The notes under the pieces are model-generated. The model saw only the letters and a program-made list of their open reading frames with translations. It did not search any database and was not told where the DNA came from. From Novosphingobium sp. G106 (GTDB lineage: Bacteria; Pseudomonadota; Alphaproteobacteria; Sphingomonadales; Sphingomonadaceae), in NCBI RefSeq assembly GCF_019075875.1, contig NZ_JAHOOZ010000001.1:3720001-3784000 (forward strand): a stretch of 64,000 bases of DNA, written 5' to 3'. A program made the translations under genes and the position numbers. This document shows positions 8,083 through 15,107 of the stretch, one piece after another. Position 1 is the stretch's first letter; every line of letters begins with the position of its first letter.

Positions 8083-9315
8083 TTATCGTGAGCGGCGGCA
8101 TGAGCCGCAGAGAAGGCCACGGCCATAGGTAGAATCGGGGCCTTTGCGGCCGAGATCGACCGCCTCGCGGTCGAGCGCGCCGATAGTGCCGTCGCCGGAA
8201 ATCAAAGCGGCCGCTCGCGCCGCGACCAGCGGGGCTGCGTAGGACGTGCCGCGCACCCGCACCCATCGGCCCGCCGAATTGACCGCGACCATGTCGGCGC
8301 CGGGGGCAGCATAGTCGAGATGCAGCGCGCGCCCGGCTTCGATCAGCGCACGGTTGCCGCCGTCCACACCCGTCACCGCGATGACGCCGGGATAGGATGC
8401 CGGATAGGCCGGCGGAGCGGCCGGGCCGTCATTGCCGACAGCCGCAACGATGAGCGTACCGCGGCGGCGCGCAGCGGCGATAGCCTGGCCGAGCAGCGGA
8501 TTGCTCGGACCCACGAGGCTGATCGAAATGACTTTCGCACGCAGGCCGATCAGCCAGTCGAGCGCCCGGCTGATCGCAAGCGCATTCCCCCCGGCCGGAT
8601 CGGCGCCATAGACATCGGCAAGAGCGATACGGCGCACGCCCGCGCCGCGTAGCAGCGACGCCGTGGCGCTGCCGTGATCGCTGGCGCGCGGCGCGCCCGC
8701 GACGAAGCCGCGAACGGGTCCGGCCATCGTCCCCGATCCCACGCCGCCGTCGATGAGGCCAACCTGGGTGTCGATCGCCGGAGCGCCGGCAACGCCCGAG
8801 CCACCCGTTGCGGCAGCGGAACCGCCTGCGGGCAGATGGATGCTGTCCGACGCGATGCTGGCCTGCGGCAGCAGCTTGCGTAGCGCTGCCTGCGCACGGG
8901 CAAGCGGCATGCGATCAGGCGCGCCGAGCCGGGCGACGCCGATGCCGAGCTCGCCGAGCGTCTCGCGCCCCAGTAGGGTAAAGCCCCCGCCCTGGGCCGC
9001 GGCGATGTCGGCGTCCGTGGGATCGAGCAACAGCAGTTCGCCCTTGCGCGCCGGATTGCCGGCGTCATCGAATTCGATGCTGTCGCGATTTCGGCGCACC
9101 AGATCGCTCAGCCGCGAGACGCGCTGCTCGGCCAATCTGGCTGCGCCCGAAACCGTTTGCCGGGCAGCCTGCTCTATCGGGTCGAGCGTGCGGTCCACTG
9201 TACCGAGGACATTGCCTACCGTCCCACCGAGCGGCGGCACGCCGAGCTGGGCGGCAACGGGGGCAGCGGCGCCTGCCACGCCGATGGCCATCAGAATCGC
9301 AAGCCGGTTTCGCAT
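8083..9315 (-). CDS. Secreted subtilisin-like (S8 family) serine protease
   Basis: 410 residues from ATG 9315 with a signal peptide ending AAPVAA. The catalytic triad is visible: Asp189 in VGLIDGG, His214 in ASDHGSATASLL and Ser358 in RGTSYAAPLVAA, with the oxyanion Asn295 in AAVGND. Residues 25-180 form an N-terminal region that may be a propeptide or binding domain. It is divergently transcribed from the ECF sigma factor and the two share an overlapping promoter, as in other sphingomonad loci where a secreted S8 protease accompanies an ECF/anti-sigma pair. It probably acts in the periplasm or outside the cell. The enzyme looks active; its substrate is unknown. Confidence 0.85.
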   Translation of the reverse strand: MRNRLAILMAIGVAGAAAPVAAQLGVPPLGGTVGNVLGTVDRTLDPIEQAARQTVSGAARLAEQRVSRLSDLVRRNRDSIEFDDAGNPARKGELLLLDPTDADIAAAQGGGFTLLGRETLGELGIGVARLGAPDRMPLARAQAALRKLLPQASIASDSIHLPAGGSAAATGGSGVAGAPAIDTQVGLIDGGVGSGTMAGPVRGFVAGAPRASDHGSATASLLRGAGVRRIALADVYGADPAGGNALAISRALDWLIGLRAKVISISLVGPSNPLLGQAIAAARRRGTLIVAAVGNDGPAAPPAYPASYPGVIAVTGVDGGNRALIEAGRALHLDYAAPGADMVAVNSAGRWVRVRGTSYAAPLVAARAAALISGDGTIGALDREAVDLGRKGPDSTYGRGLLCGSCRRSR

Positions 9316-9347
9316 GGGCCTTTTCCGAAAAAATTGTACAGAACCAT

Positions 9348-9379
9348 GGATGAAACGAAGCCGCTTGTCCGTTTAATCC
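9348..9379. promoter_or_regulatory. Overlapping divergent ECF-type promoters (sigma factor and S8 protease)
   Basis: Minus strand: GGATTAAAC (9379-9371), 13 bases, CGTTT (9357-9353). Plus strand: GGATGAAAC (9348-9356), 13 bases, CGTTT (9370-9374). The site is thus nearly palindromic and reads as a promoter in both directions, with identical spacing to the site at 8040-8066. It predicts autoregulation of the sigma gene. Confidence 0.6.
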
Positions 9380-9398
9380 GGCGAGAAAGGTAACGACG

Positions 9399-9887
9399 CT
9401 GACGCAGGACTTCCAAGAGGGCATTCTGACGCTTCTGCCGCGGCTGCGGCGGTTCGCCGTCGGGCTCGCCCGCGATCCTGCCGATGCGGACGACCTGTGT
9501 CAGATGACGATCGAGCGCGCGTTGCGCAGTCGCGGACAGTGGCTGCCGGGCTCGCGCCTCGATAGCTGGATGTATCGGATCATGCGCAATCTCTGGATCG
9601 ATGAGGCAAGGGCGAAGACGCGGCGAGGCAAGACCTTCGTCGACGAGGAGCACGGCCTGGCAATCGGCGCGAGTGGCGCGCAGGAGGCAGCGGTAGAATT
9701 GAACGACGTCGATCGCGCCTTGGCGCAGTTACCGGACGAGCAGCGTGAAGCCGTGCTGCTGGTGATGGTCGAGGGCTATTCCTACAAGGAGGCCGCCGAG
9801 ATCATCGGTTGTCCGGTGGGAACCTTGAACTCACGGCTGGTTCGCGGACGCGACGCCTTGCTCGGTCTGCTCGGAGAGGCCGCATGA
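9399..9887 (+). CDS. ECF RNA polymerase sigma factor (apparent CTG start)
   Basis: About 162 residues: region 2 (FQEGILTLLPRLRRFAVGLA, DPADADDLCQMTIERAL, LDSWMYRIMRNLWIDEAR) and region 4 (LPDEQREAVLLVMVEGYSYK, EIIGCPVGTLNSRLVRGRD). The family pattern requires the N-terminus MTQDFQEGIL, but the codon there is CTG (9399); no ATG, GTG or TTG is in frame upstream before a stop. A GAAAGG ribosome site ends 8 bases before the CTG. The first internal ATG (9504) would remove most of region 2.1. The gene directs transcription of an extracytoplasmic-stress regulon; likely targets are the protease, the PRC-barrel gene and itself. Its stop overlaps the anti-sigma start (ATGA). Confidence 0.8.
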   Translation: MTQDFQEGILTLLPRLRRFAVGLARDPADADDLCQMTIERALRSRGQWLPGSRLDSWMYRIMRNLWIDEARAKTRRGKTFVDEEHGLAIGASGAQEAAVELNDVDRALAQLPDEQREAVLLVMVEGYSYKEAAEIIGCPVGTLNSRLVRGRDALLGLLGEAA

Positions 9888-10595
9888 CGATTTCCCCCCG
9901 AATTGCTGGCAGCCTATGCCGACGGCGAACTCGACGCCGAAACCGCACGTACCGTCGAAAGCGAAATCGCCGGCGATCCACGACTTCAGGCCGATCTCGT
10001 CGCACACCGCGCGCTGCGAACCCGGCTCGCGGCGCATTTTGCGCCGATCACCGAACAAGCCGTACCGGAACGACTGAGACAGGCGGTTTTCTCGGAGGAC
10101 AATGGGGCCGATATCATCGATTTCGCGACTCAGGCACGCGAACGCCGCGAACGAGCCACGCCCGTGCGTTGGGCGCGCATCGCGGGGCCGGCGCTCGCAG
10201 CATCGCTGGTCATCGCCTTGATCGGCATCGGCACGCGGCCAGCCGACACGTCCTATGCGCATGGCGATCTTGCCCAGGCGCTCGACAGCCAGCTCGTCGC
10301 GACTCAGAAGGGCGATGCCCCGGTTCGCATCCTGCTGAGTTTTCAGGACAAGCAAGGACACTATTGCCGCGGTTTCACGGGAGAAGCCCGCTCGGGGATC
10401 GCTTGCCGGAACGATGACGGCTGGCGTCTGCTGAAAACCTTCGACAGCACCAAAGGCGACCGCACCGAGTACCGCCAGGCGGGTAGCGCGGAGATCATGA
10501 CGACGGTCCAGGACATGGCGGCCGGCGAGGCGCTCGATGCAGAGCAAGAAGCGCGAGCGGCTCAACTGGGATGGCGGCCGCGACAGGATCGTTGA
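9884..10595 (+). CDS. Anti-sigma factor, membrane-anchored (frameshift near its start)
   Basis: ATG 9884 overlaps the sigma stop and reads MTISP, but the body of the protein (ELLAAYADGELDAETARTVE onward) is in another frame. Deleting one C from the C6 run at 9894-9899 gives an uninterrupted protein of about 236 residues. It has an N-terminal sigma-binding helical domain (residues 1-75), one membrane helix (IAGPALAASLVIALIGIG, about residues 120-138) and a periplasmic domain with two cysteines (HYCRGF, GIACRNDDGW). No HxxxCxxC zinc motif is visible. Family knowledge: it holds the ECF factor at the membrane until a signal releases it. The frameshift is probably a base-calling error. Confidence 0.7.
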
Positions 10596-10770
10596 ATCGA
10601 CCACATGGTTTTTGTCGGGGAACAGATCTTCAAATGGGATCGAACTCCGATCGCTCATGAACGGCTGGCCGCCTTCAAACGCCGCAATCAAGCGCGCTGA
10701 TATCTGCTATGTCGGCGTCAGGGATTGAGCCGGGGCAGTCGGCCGAGATGGTGACATTCGCCGTAGCGGC
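10596..10770. other. Short convergent intergenic region
   Basis: 175 bases between the anti-sigma stop (plus) and the bioF stop (minus). No gene, strong terminator or repeat is seen. Confidence 0.4.
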
Positions 10771-11934
10771 TCATGCCTTGGCGGTGGCTTCGGCGAGGGC
10801 TGCGGCGAGATCGCCGATCTGGCCGAGCGAAGCGTTCAAGGTAATCGAGATCCGCAGCCGCGCAGTGCCGTTGGGCACGGTCGGCGGGCGGATGCCGCGC
10901 ACGTCGAAGCCGGCCGCCTGCAGCGCGCCGGCAAGCTGCATCGTGCGCTCGTCGGACCCGATGATCAGCGGGATGATCTGCGAGCCGGCGATCTGGGCGC
11001 CGAGCAGGCCAAGCAAGGTCTCGGCATGACGCACACGCTGCCACAGCGCCTCGCGCAGTTCGGGGCGCGTGCGCACGATCTCGAGCGAAGCGCGCACAAC
11101 GGCAGCCATCAGCGGCGAGGGCGCGGTCGAGAAGATGAAGCCGCGGCCGCGGTTGACGAGGAAGTCCTTCACCACCGCGGGGCCGCAGACCAGCGCGCCT
11201 TCGCAGCCCAGCGCCTTGCCGCAGGTGCGCAAGGTGATGACGTTCTCGCGGCCGGATATGGTGTCGGCCAGTCCGCGACCGTTAATGCCGAAAACGCCTG
11301 TCGCGTGCGCTTCGTCGATCAGCAGCACGGCGTCATGACGGTCGGCGATCGTGGTGAGCGCGTCCAGCGGCGCGCGGTCGCCGTCCATCGAATAGAGGCT
11401 CTCGACCGCCAACCAGACCCGGCCGGTGCCGCCATCTGCGCGGTAGCGGCGGATGGCGAGCTCGAAGGCATCGGGATCGTTGTGGCGGACCGAGACGGTC
11501 TCTGCCCGGCCGAGCTTCATGCCCTCGTGCGCGCTGGCATGGACCAGCTCGTCGTGGACGATCAGGTCGCCGCGCTGCGGCAAGGTGGAGAACAGCGCCG
11601 AATTGGCGGCGTAGCCGGTGGCGAACCACAGCGCGCTCTCGCTGCCGAAGAAGGTCGCAGCCTCAGCCTCCAGCGCTTCGTGCTCGTCGCAGTTGCCGCG
11701 CAGCAGCCGCGAGCCGCCCGAGCCGACGGGCACGCCGCGATCGAGCGCTGCCCGCGCGGCATCGACCAGCAGGCCCGAACGGCCGAGCCCGAGATAGTCG
11801 TTCGATGCGAAGTCGATCCCGGTCTCGGGGATCAGCCGGCGCTGGCGCGACTGCGCCGCCAGCCGTGCCAGGTCCTCCGCCTGCGCGGAGAAGACCGGCG
11901 GCAGACCGATCGCAATTGCATCGGTTTGGTTCAC
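10771..11934 (-). CDS. bioF: 8-amino-7-oxononanoate synthase (biotin biosynthesis)
   Basis: 387 residues from GTG 11934, which overlaps the preceding TGA, with GGAGG nine bases upstream. A PLP-dependent alpha-oxoamine synthase: IDFASNDYLGLGRS at the N-terminus, GSGGSRLLRGN, DEAHATGVFG for the PLP-pyridine Asp, and the Schiff-base lysine in LRTCGKALGCEGA. BioF condenses pimeloyl-ACP with alanine, the first committed ring-forming step of biotin synthesis. It is last in an operon with an SDR, a small membrane protein and the linalool-dehydratase-like gene rather than in a bio operon. With bioB and bioC at 33.6-35.5 kb it appears to supply biotin for the carboxylase of the same regulon. The related enzymes Kbl and serine palmitoyltransferase are less likely given the bioB/bioC context. 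Confidence 0.85.
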   Translation of the reverse strand: MNQTDAIAIGLPPVFSAQAEDLARLAAQSRQRRLIPETGIDFASNDYLGLGRSGLLVDAARAALDRGVPVGSGGSRLLRGNCDEHEALEAEAATFFGSESALWFATGYAANSALFSTLPQRGDLIVHDELVHASAHEGMKLGRAETVSVRHNDPDAFELAIRRYRADGGTGRVWLAVESLYSMDGDRAPLDALTTIADRHDAVLLIDEAHATGVFGINGRGLADTISGRENVITLRTCGKALGCEGALVCGPAVVKDFLVNRGRGFIFSTAPSPLMAAVVRASLEIVRTRPELREALWQRVRHAETLLGLLGAQIAGSQIIPLIIGSDERTMQLAGALQAAGFDVRGIRPPTVPNGTARLRISITLNASLGQIGDLAAALAEATAKA

Positions 11935-12689
11935 GCCATGTGGCCTCCGCAATTGGCATGAACGACCTGCCCGGTGATCACCGAAGCCCGGCACGAAGCG
12001 AGGAACAGAAACACTTCCGCTATTTCCCTTGGCTCGGCCAACCGGCCGAGCGGAAGGTTGGCCGTGACCGCGGCCACTGCGCCGGTCGTATCGCTGGCCA
12101 TCAGTTCGACGACTGATTCCGTCATTGTCGGTCCGGCCGAGACGGCGTTCACGCGAATGTCCGGCGCGACTTCGGCGGCGAGCGCCCGAGTGAATGCCTC
12201 AACGCCAGCCTTGCTGGCACTGTAAGCCGCAAGCCCAGGGGTTGGGAAACGGGCTGCCGTCGAGGACATGTTGACGATGGCCCCGCCGGCTTCGCGCAGC
12301 GCGGGTATCGCCGCGCGGCACATCGCGAAGGTTCCGTGCAGATTGCTATCGATCGTGGCGCGAAAATCAGTGTCGCTGGTCTGTTCCACACGCGCGGTCG
12401 GATACCAACCGGCTACGTTGGCCAGCACGTCCAGACGGCCAAAGGCGGAGAGTGCGGCGGCCACGGCGCTCTCGGCCGTCCTGGCGTCGGCCGCATCGCC
12501 CGACACGACGATGGGCACATGGCCCGTCTTGCCGGCGATATCCGCGGAAACCGCATCGAGCCGAGCCCGATCGCGCGCTACCAGCACCAGATTGGCGCCC
12601 TGCCCCGCGAACAGCTCGGCGATGGCCAGGCCTATTCCGCGCGAGCCGCCGGTCACGATGGCGGCCAGCCCAGCGAGATCGCCGCTCAA
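11931..12689 (-). CDS. Short-chain dehydrogenase/reductase (SDR)
   Basis: 252 residues from TTG 12689, overlapping the previous stop (TTGA). A classical SDR: the cofactor motif TGGSRGIG at residues 14-21, NVAG near 90, catalytic Ser in NMSSTAA and the YSASK pair near 157-161, ending with HANCGGHMA. It acts on an alcohol or keto group with NAD(P)H. In this operon it may oxidise the alcohol formed by the linalool-dehydratase-like protein, or serve as a keto-acyl reductase; the context does not decide. The overlaps on both sides show tight translational coupling. Confidence 0.85.
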   Translation of the reverse strand: MSGDLAGLAAIVTGGSRGIGLAIAELFAGQGANLVLVARDRARLDAVSADIAGKTGHVPIVVSGDAADARTAESAVAAALSAFGRLDVLANVAGWYPTARVEQTSDTDFRATIDSNLHGTFAMCRAAIPALREAGGAIVNMSSTAARFPTPGLAAYSASKAGVEAFTRALAAEVAPDIRVNAVSAGPTMTESVVELMASDTTGAVAAVTANLPLGRLAEPREIAEVFLFLASCRASVITGQVVHANCGGHMA

Positions 12690-13060
12690 CCGAGCGTGCC
12701 CTTGTTCGCCGAGCGGTTGTCGATAACCAGACGAAGCGTCCGCATGCCCTTGCTGCCGCAGACTTCGGCGTAGACGATCGTCTCTCCCCTCAGCCGGCCG
12801 ATGGCCTGATCACCGATCTGATAGAGGTGATGACCGTGGTACGCATAGACCCAGCCGCCGCCCGCCAGAGCCTCGATGGCGACCAGAGCCGTCACCGCCC
12901 GGCGAACGCGCGGCCTTGCCAGCCAACGGCCCAGGCGCTGGTAGACCGTATCGAACTCGGCGCCTTCCGGCACGCGCACGACACCCCAGAACATGCCCCA
13001 GCGGCGCACGACGGCCATCAGGTGCGCGAGAAGCAGCGCCGCGAGGATGCAGCAGGCCAC
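12686..13060 (-). CDS. Small membrane protein of the linalool-dehydratase-like operon
   Basis: 124 residues from GTG 13060, four bases after the stop of the gene at 13064. It has an N-terminal membrane helix (ACCILAALLLAHLMAVV) and a second hydrophobic helix (AVTALVAIEALAGGGWVYAY), then a polar C-terminal tail with one Cys (EVCGSKGM). No family is recognised. Its invariant packing between the dehydratase-like gene and the SDR suggests that it works with the membrane-anchored enzyme, for example as a subunit. Function unknown. Confidence 0.55.
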   Translation of the reverse strand: MACCILAALLLAHLMAVVRRWGMFWGVVRVPEGAEFDTVYQRLGRWLARPRVRRAVTALVAIEALAGGGWVYAYHGHHLYQIGDQAIGRLRGETIVYAEVCGSKGMRTLRLVIDNRSANKGTLG

Positions 13061-13063
13061 GGC

Positions 13064-14986
13064 TCAGCATTCCGGCACGAGATCGAGGACACTCCGGTCG
13101 TCGGGCTGGAAGTCCAGCGAGGCACGGCCTTGAGCATCGGCCGTGAGCCGTTCGCCAGTCTGAACCACACGGTACCCGCGCCCCGGCACCAGTCGCGCAA
13201 AGCCCAGCCGCGTGCGGACAGGCTTGTTCCCCCCGCGCAGGACCAGGCTCAACGCGGCACCGTCGCTGACGGCGCGGGTCACGATCACCTCGGGATAAGT
13301 GGCCTCGTCGAGCAGCGGACCGTTGCGCCAGGCTTCGGGCAGGCCCTTGGTGACCATATCGCGGACGGTGTTGCGGCGGGTCCAGGTCAGCATGTCGGCC
13401 ATGCCCGCGCCATACATCGCGTCGATCGATTGCCGTGTTGCCGCGACGATCTCGTCGTCACCCATCTCCAGCGCGGCCCAGAGGACCATCGTCAGCGGGT
13501 TGAGCTCAGGCCATTGTTCGAACGAGAAGTTGGCAGGCTTGCGTGTATCCCAACCGAGGGGCAGCAGCTTGAACTCGAGCGATCCATCGGGCTTGCGCTT
13601 GATGAAGTCCTGCTTGAGCACCTGCCACAGGCGCTCGGCCTGCTCGGGCGCATGCGGCGTGAGAAACCGGATGCCCCAGGTCTCGCCGAACAGGCCCGAC
13701 AGACTGGGCACTTCAAAGCCGAACGGCGTGGACGTGCAGACCTTGATGCGGCCGTCGGCCATCATCATTTCATCGGTCATGGTCTGTTCGAAGCGGCCGC
13801 CGATCCTGTCGACCATGTCCGTGCCGTGCCGCGCGTCGTGGAGCGCGAGCGAGGTATGCCCCACGAGATTGCACATCGAATAGATCCAGCGGGGTTCGCA
13901 GGGGAACCAGCCGAAGTCGTACCGCTCGTAGTTCTTGACCACCTCGTCCAGCATGGTCGCATGGCTATAGGGAAACGCCGTCTTCTCGTCCCAACGGAAG
14001 GTCAGCGATCCGGGCGCGGAGAAAGGCGAGGTTCCGCTGGCCGTCTCGAACAGCCCAAGCGACACGCCGAGAAAGCCCGAGAGCATGATATTGTCGATCG
14101 TGACCGGGTTCTTCTCAATCCGGAAATTGCCCCAGAGGCTCTCCCAGTACCAATAGTTCCAGGTCTTGCGGTCGATATGCTTGCGGATCAGGTTTTCCTG
14201 CGCGCGGTTCAGATAGCCATGGAAAGCGGGAAGCTGGGTGTACTGGCCGAAAGCCAGGTTCCACGACATCGTGCAGATCTGGTATCGTAGCGCGCCATCC
14301 TGCCAGGTATCGTTGGTTGCAAAGCCCTTCCATTCCTCGACCGGCTGCAAGGCCAGGTCCAGCATTCGGCGAAACTCGCGGATCTGCCCTTCGGGCATCT
14401 CGGGCGATGCCTCGACCGGCGCTTCGCGCAGGATCGGCTGGGTGCGCGCCAGAAGTTCATTGAGCTCGGTGCCGCGCGCCCGCTGGGCCGCAAAACGGCC
14501 GCGCCGCCGCAGGGCCAAGTAGCCGTGAACCGCGAGGACAGCCACAGGGATGGCATATTCCATCGCCACGATCCCCTCGCGCCCCTCGATCCAGGCGGCA
14601 GAGAGCAGCGCGGTTCCGACAAGCACCCCCGGCGGTCCGAGAATGACCCCCCGCGCCCACCAGATGAACATGATCACGGCGAAAGCGACCAGCGACAGCA
14701 GCGCGCCGATCGCGCCCACTAGGCCGCCAGTATAGAGGAACCCGCCGCCCGGGACGAGCAAGCCCAGTCCGAACGCCTTCCACTGCGCGCTCATGCCCAG
14801 CGCGACCGGAGCGACGCCGAGCAGGAACAGTGCGGCCATGCCGATGTAGAAGCGCCGCAGGCGATAGGCCGTCAGCGGGCCGTGCGGGCGATCACGCGCG
14901 GGGATCGGCGGGATCCGATCGACCAGGCGATCGGACGGCGATGTCGCGAGACCGACTCCGGGAGTCTCGACGAATTGGGTTGCCAT
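13064..14986 (-). CDS. Linalool dehydratase/isomerase-like enzyme with N-terminal membrane domain
   Basis: 640 residues from ATG 14986 (MATQFVETPG). Residues 35-155 form about four membrane helices; residues 200-560 match the Ldi fold: QICTMSWNLAFGQYTQLPAF, WNYWYWESLWGN, and a Cys pair spaced nine residues apart (C363 and C372 in FPCEPRWIYSMC), as the catalytic Cys pair is in Castellaniella linalool dehydratase/isomerase. That enzyme is a soluble periplasmic protein of about 400 residues that interconverts geraniol, linalool and myrcene. The fused membrane domain and longer C-terminus make this a distinct branch. It heads an operon with a small membrane protein, an SDR and bioF, behind a FadR-type operator. 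A tertiary or allylic alcohol substrate is inferred. Confidence 0.8.
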   Translation of the reverse strand: MATQFVETPGVGLATSPSDRLVDRIPPIPARDRPHGPLTAYRLRRFYIGMAALFLLGVAPVALGMSAQWKAFGLGLLVPGGGFLYTGGLVGAIGALLSLVAFAVIMFIWWARGVILGPPGVLVGTALLSAAWIEGREGIVAMEYAIPVAVLAVHGYLALRRRGRFAAQRARGTELNELLARTQPILREAPVEASPEMPEGQIREFRRMLDLALQPVEEWKGFATNDTWQDGALRYQICTMSWNLAFGQYTQLPAFHGYLNRAQENLIRKHIDRKTWNYWYWESLWGNFRIEKNPVTIDNIMLSGFLGVSLGLFETASGTSPFSAPGSLTFRWDEKTAFPYSHATMLDEVVKNYERYDFGWFPCEPRWIYSMCNLVGHTSLALHDARHGTDMVDRIGGRFEQTMTDEMMMADGRIKVCTSTPFGFEVPSLSGLFGETWGIRFLTPHAPEQAERLWQVLKQDFIKRKPDGSLEFKLLPLGWDTRKPANFSFEQWPELNPLTMVLWAALEMGDDEIVAATRQSIDAMYGAGMADMLTWTRRNTVRDMVTKGLPEAWRNGPLLDEATYPEVIVTRAVSDGAALSLVLRGGNKPVRTRLGFARLVPGRGYRVVQTGERLTADAQGRASLDFQPDDRSVLDLVPEC

Positions 14987-15040
14987 TCGTAGCTCTCCTG
15001 TCCCCAAGCTGCGACTCTTGCGAGACACAATCAACGGTAT

Positions 15041-15053
15041 ATTGTCTTACGAT
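15041..15053. promoter_or_regulatory. FadR/FCD-type operator before the linalool-dehydratase-like operon
   Basis: ATTGT-CTT-ACGAT, one mismatch from ATCGT-N3-ACGAT, 55 bases upstream of ATG 14986. One of five such sites in the island. Confidence 0.55.
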
Positions 15054-15066
15054 ATCATCGAACACA

Positions 15067-15095
15067 GAAAAATGCCCCGGCCACGCGGCCGGGGC
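15067..15095 (-). terminator. Intrinsic terminator of the island's TonB receptor
   Basis: GCCCCGGCC and GGCCGGGGC make a perfect 9-bp stem with a 4-base loop, followed on the minus strand by ATTTTTC. It lies just after the receptor stop at 15108 and separates it from the dehydratase operon. Confidence 0.85.
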
Positions 15096-15107
15096 AGTCG
15101 GGAGAAC

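Noticed and set aside
7235..8128. Plus-strand frame opposite the PRC-barrel gene
   Set aside because: Ala/Arg-rich translation of a low-complexity gene read backwards; no start signals.
9346..9393. Short leader peptide MDETKPLVRLIRRER before the sigma factor
   Set aside because: It would start upstream of the predicted transcript start and is in a frame not easily joined to the sigma gene by a single indel.
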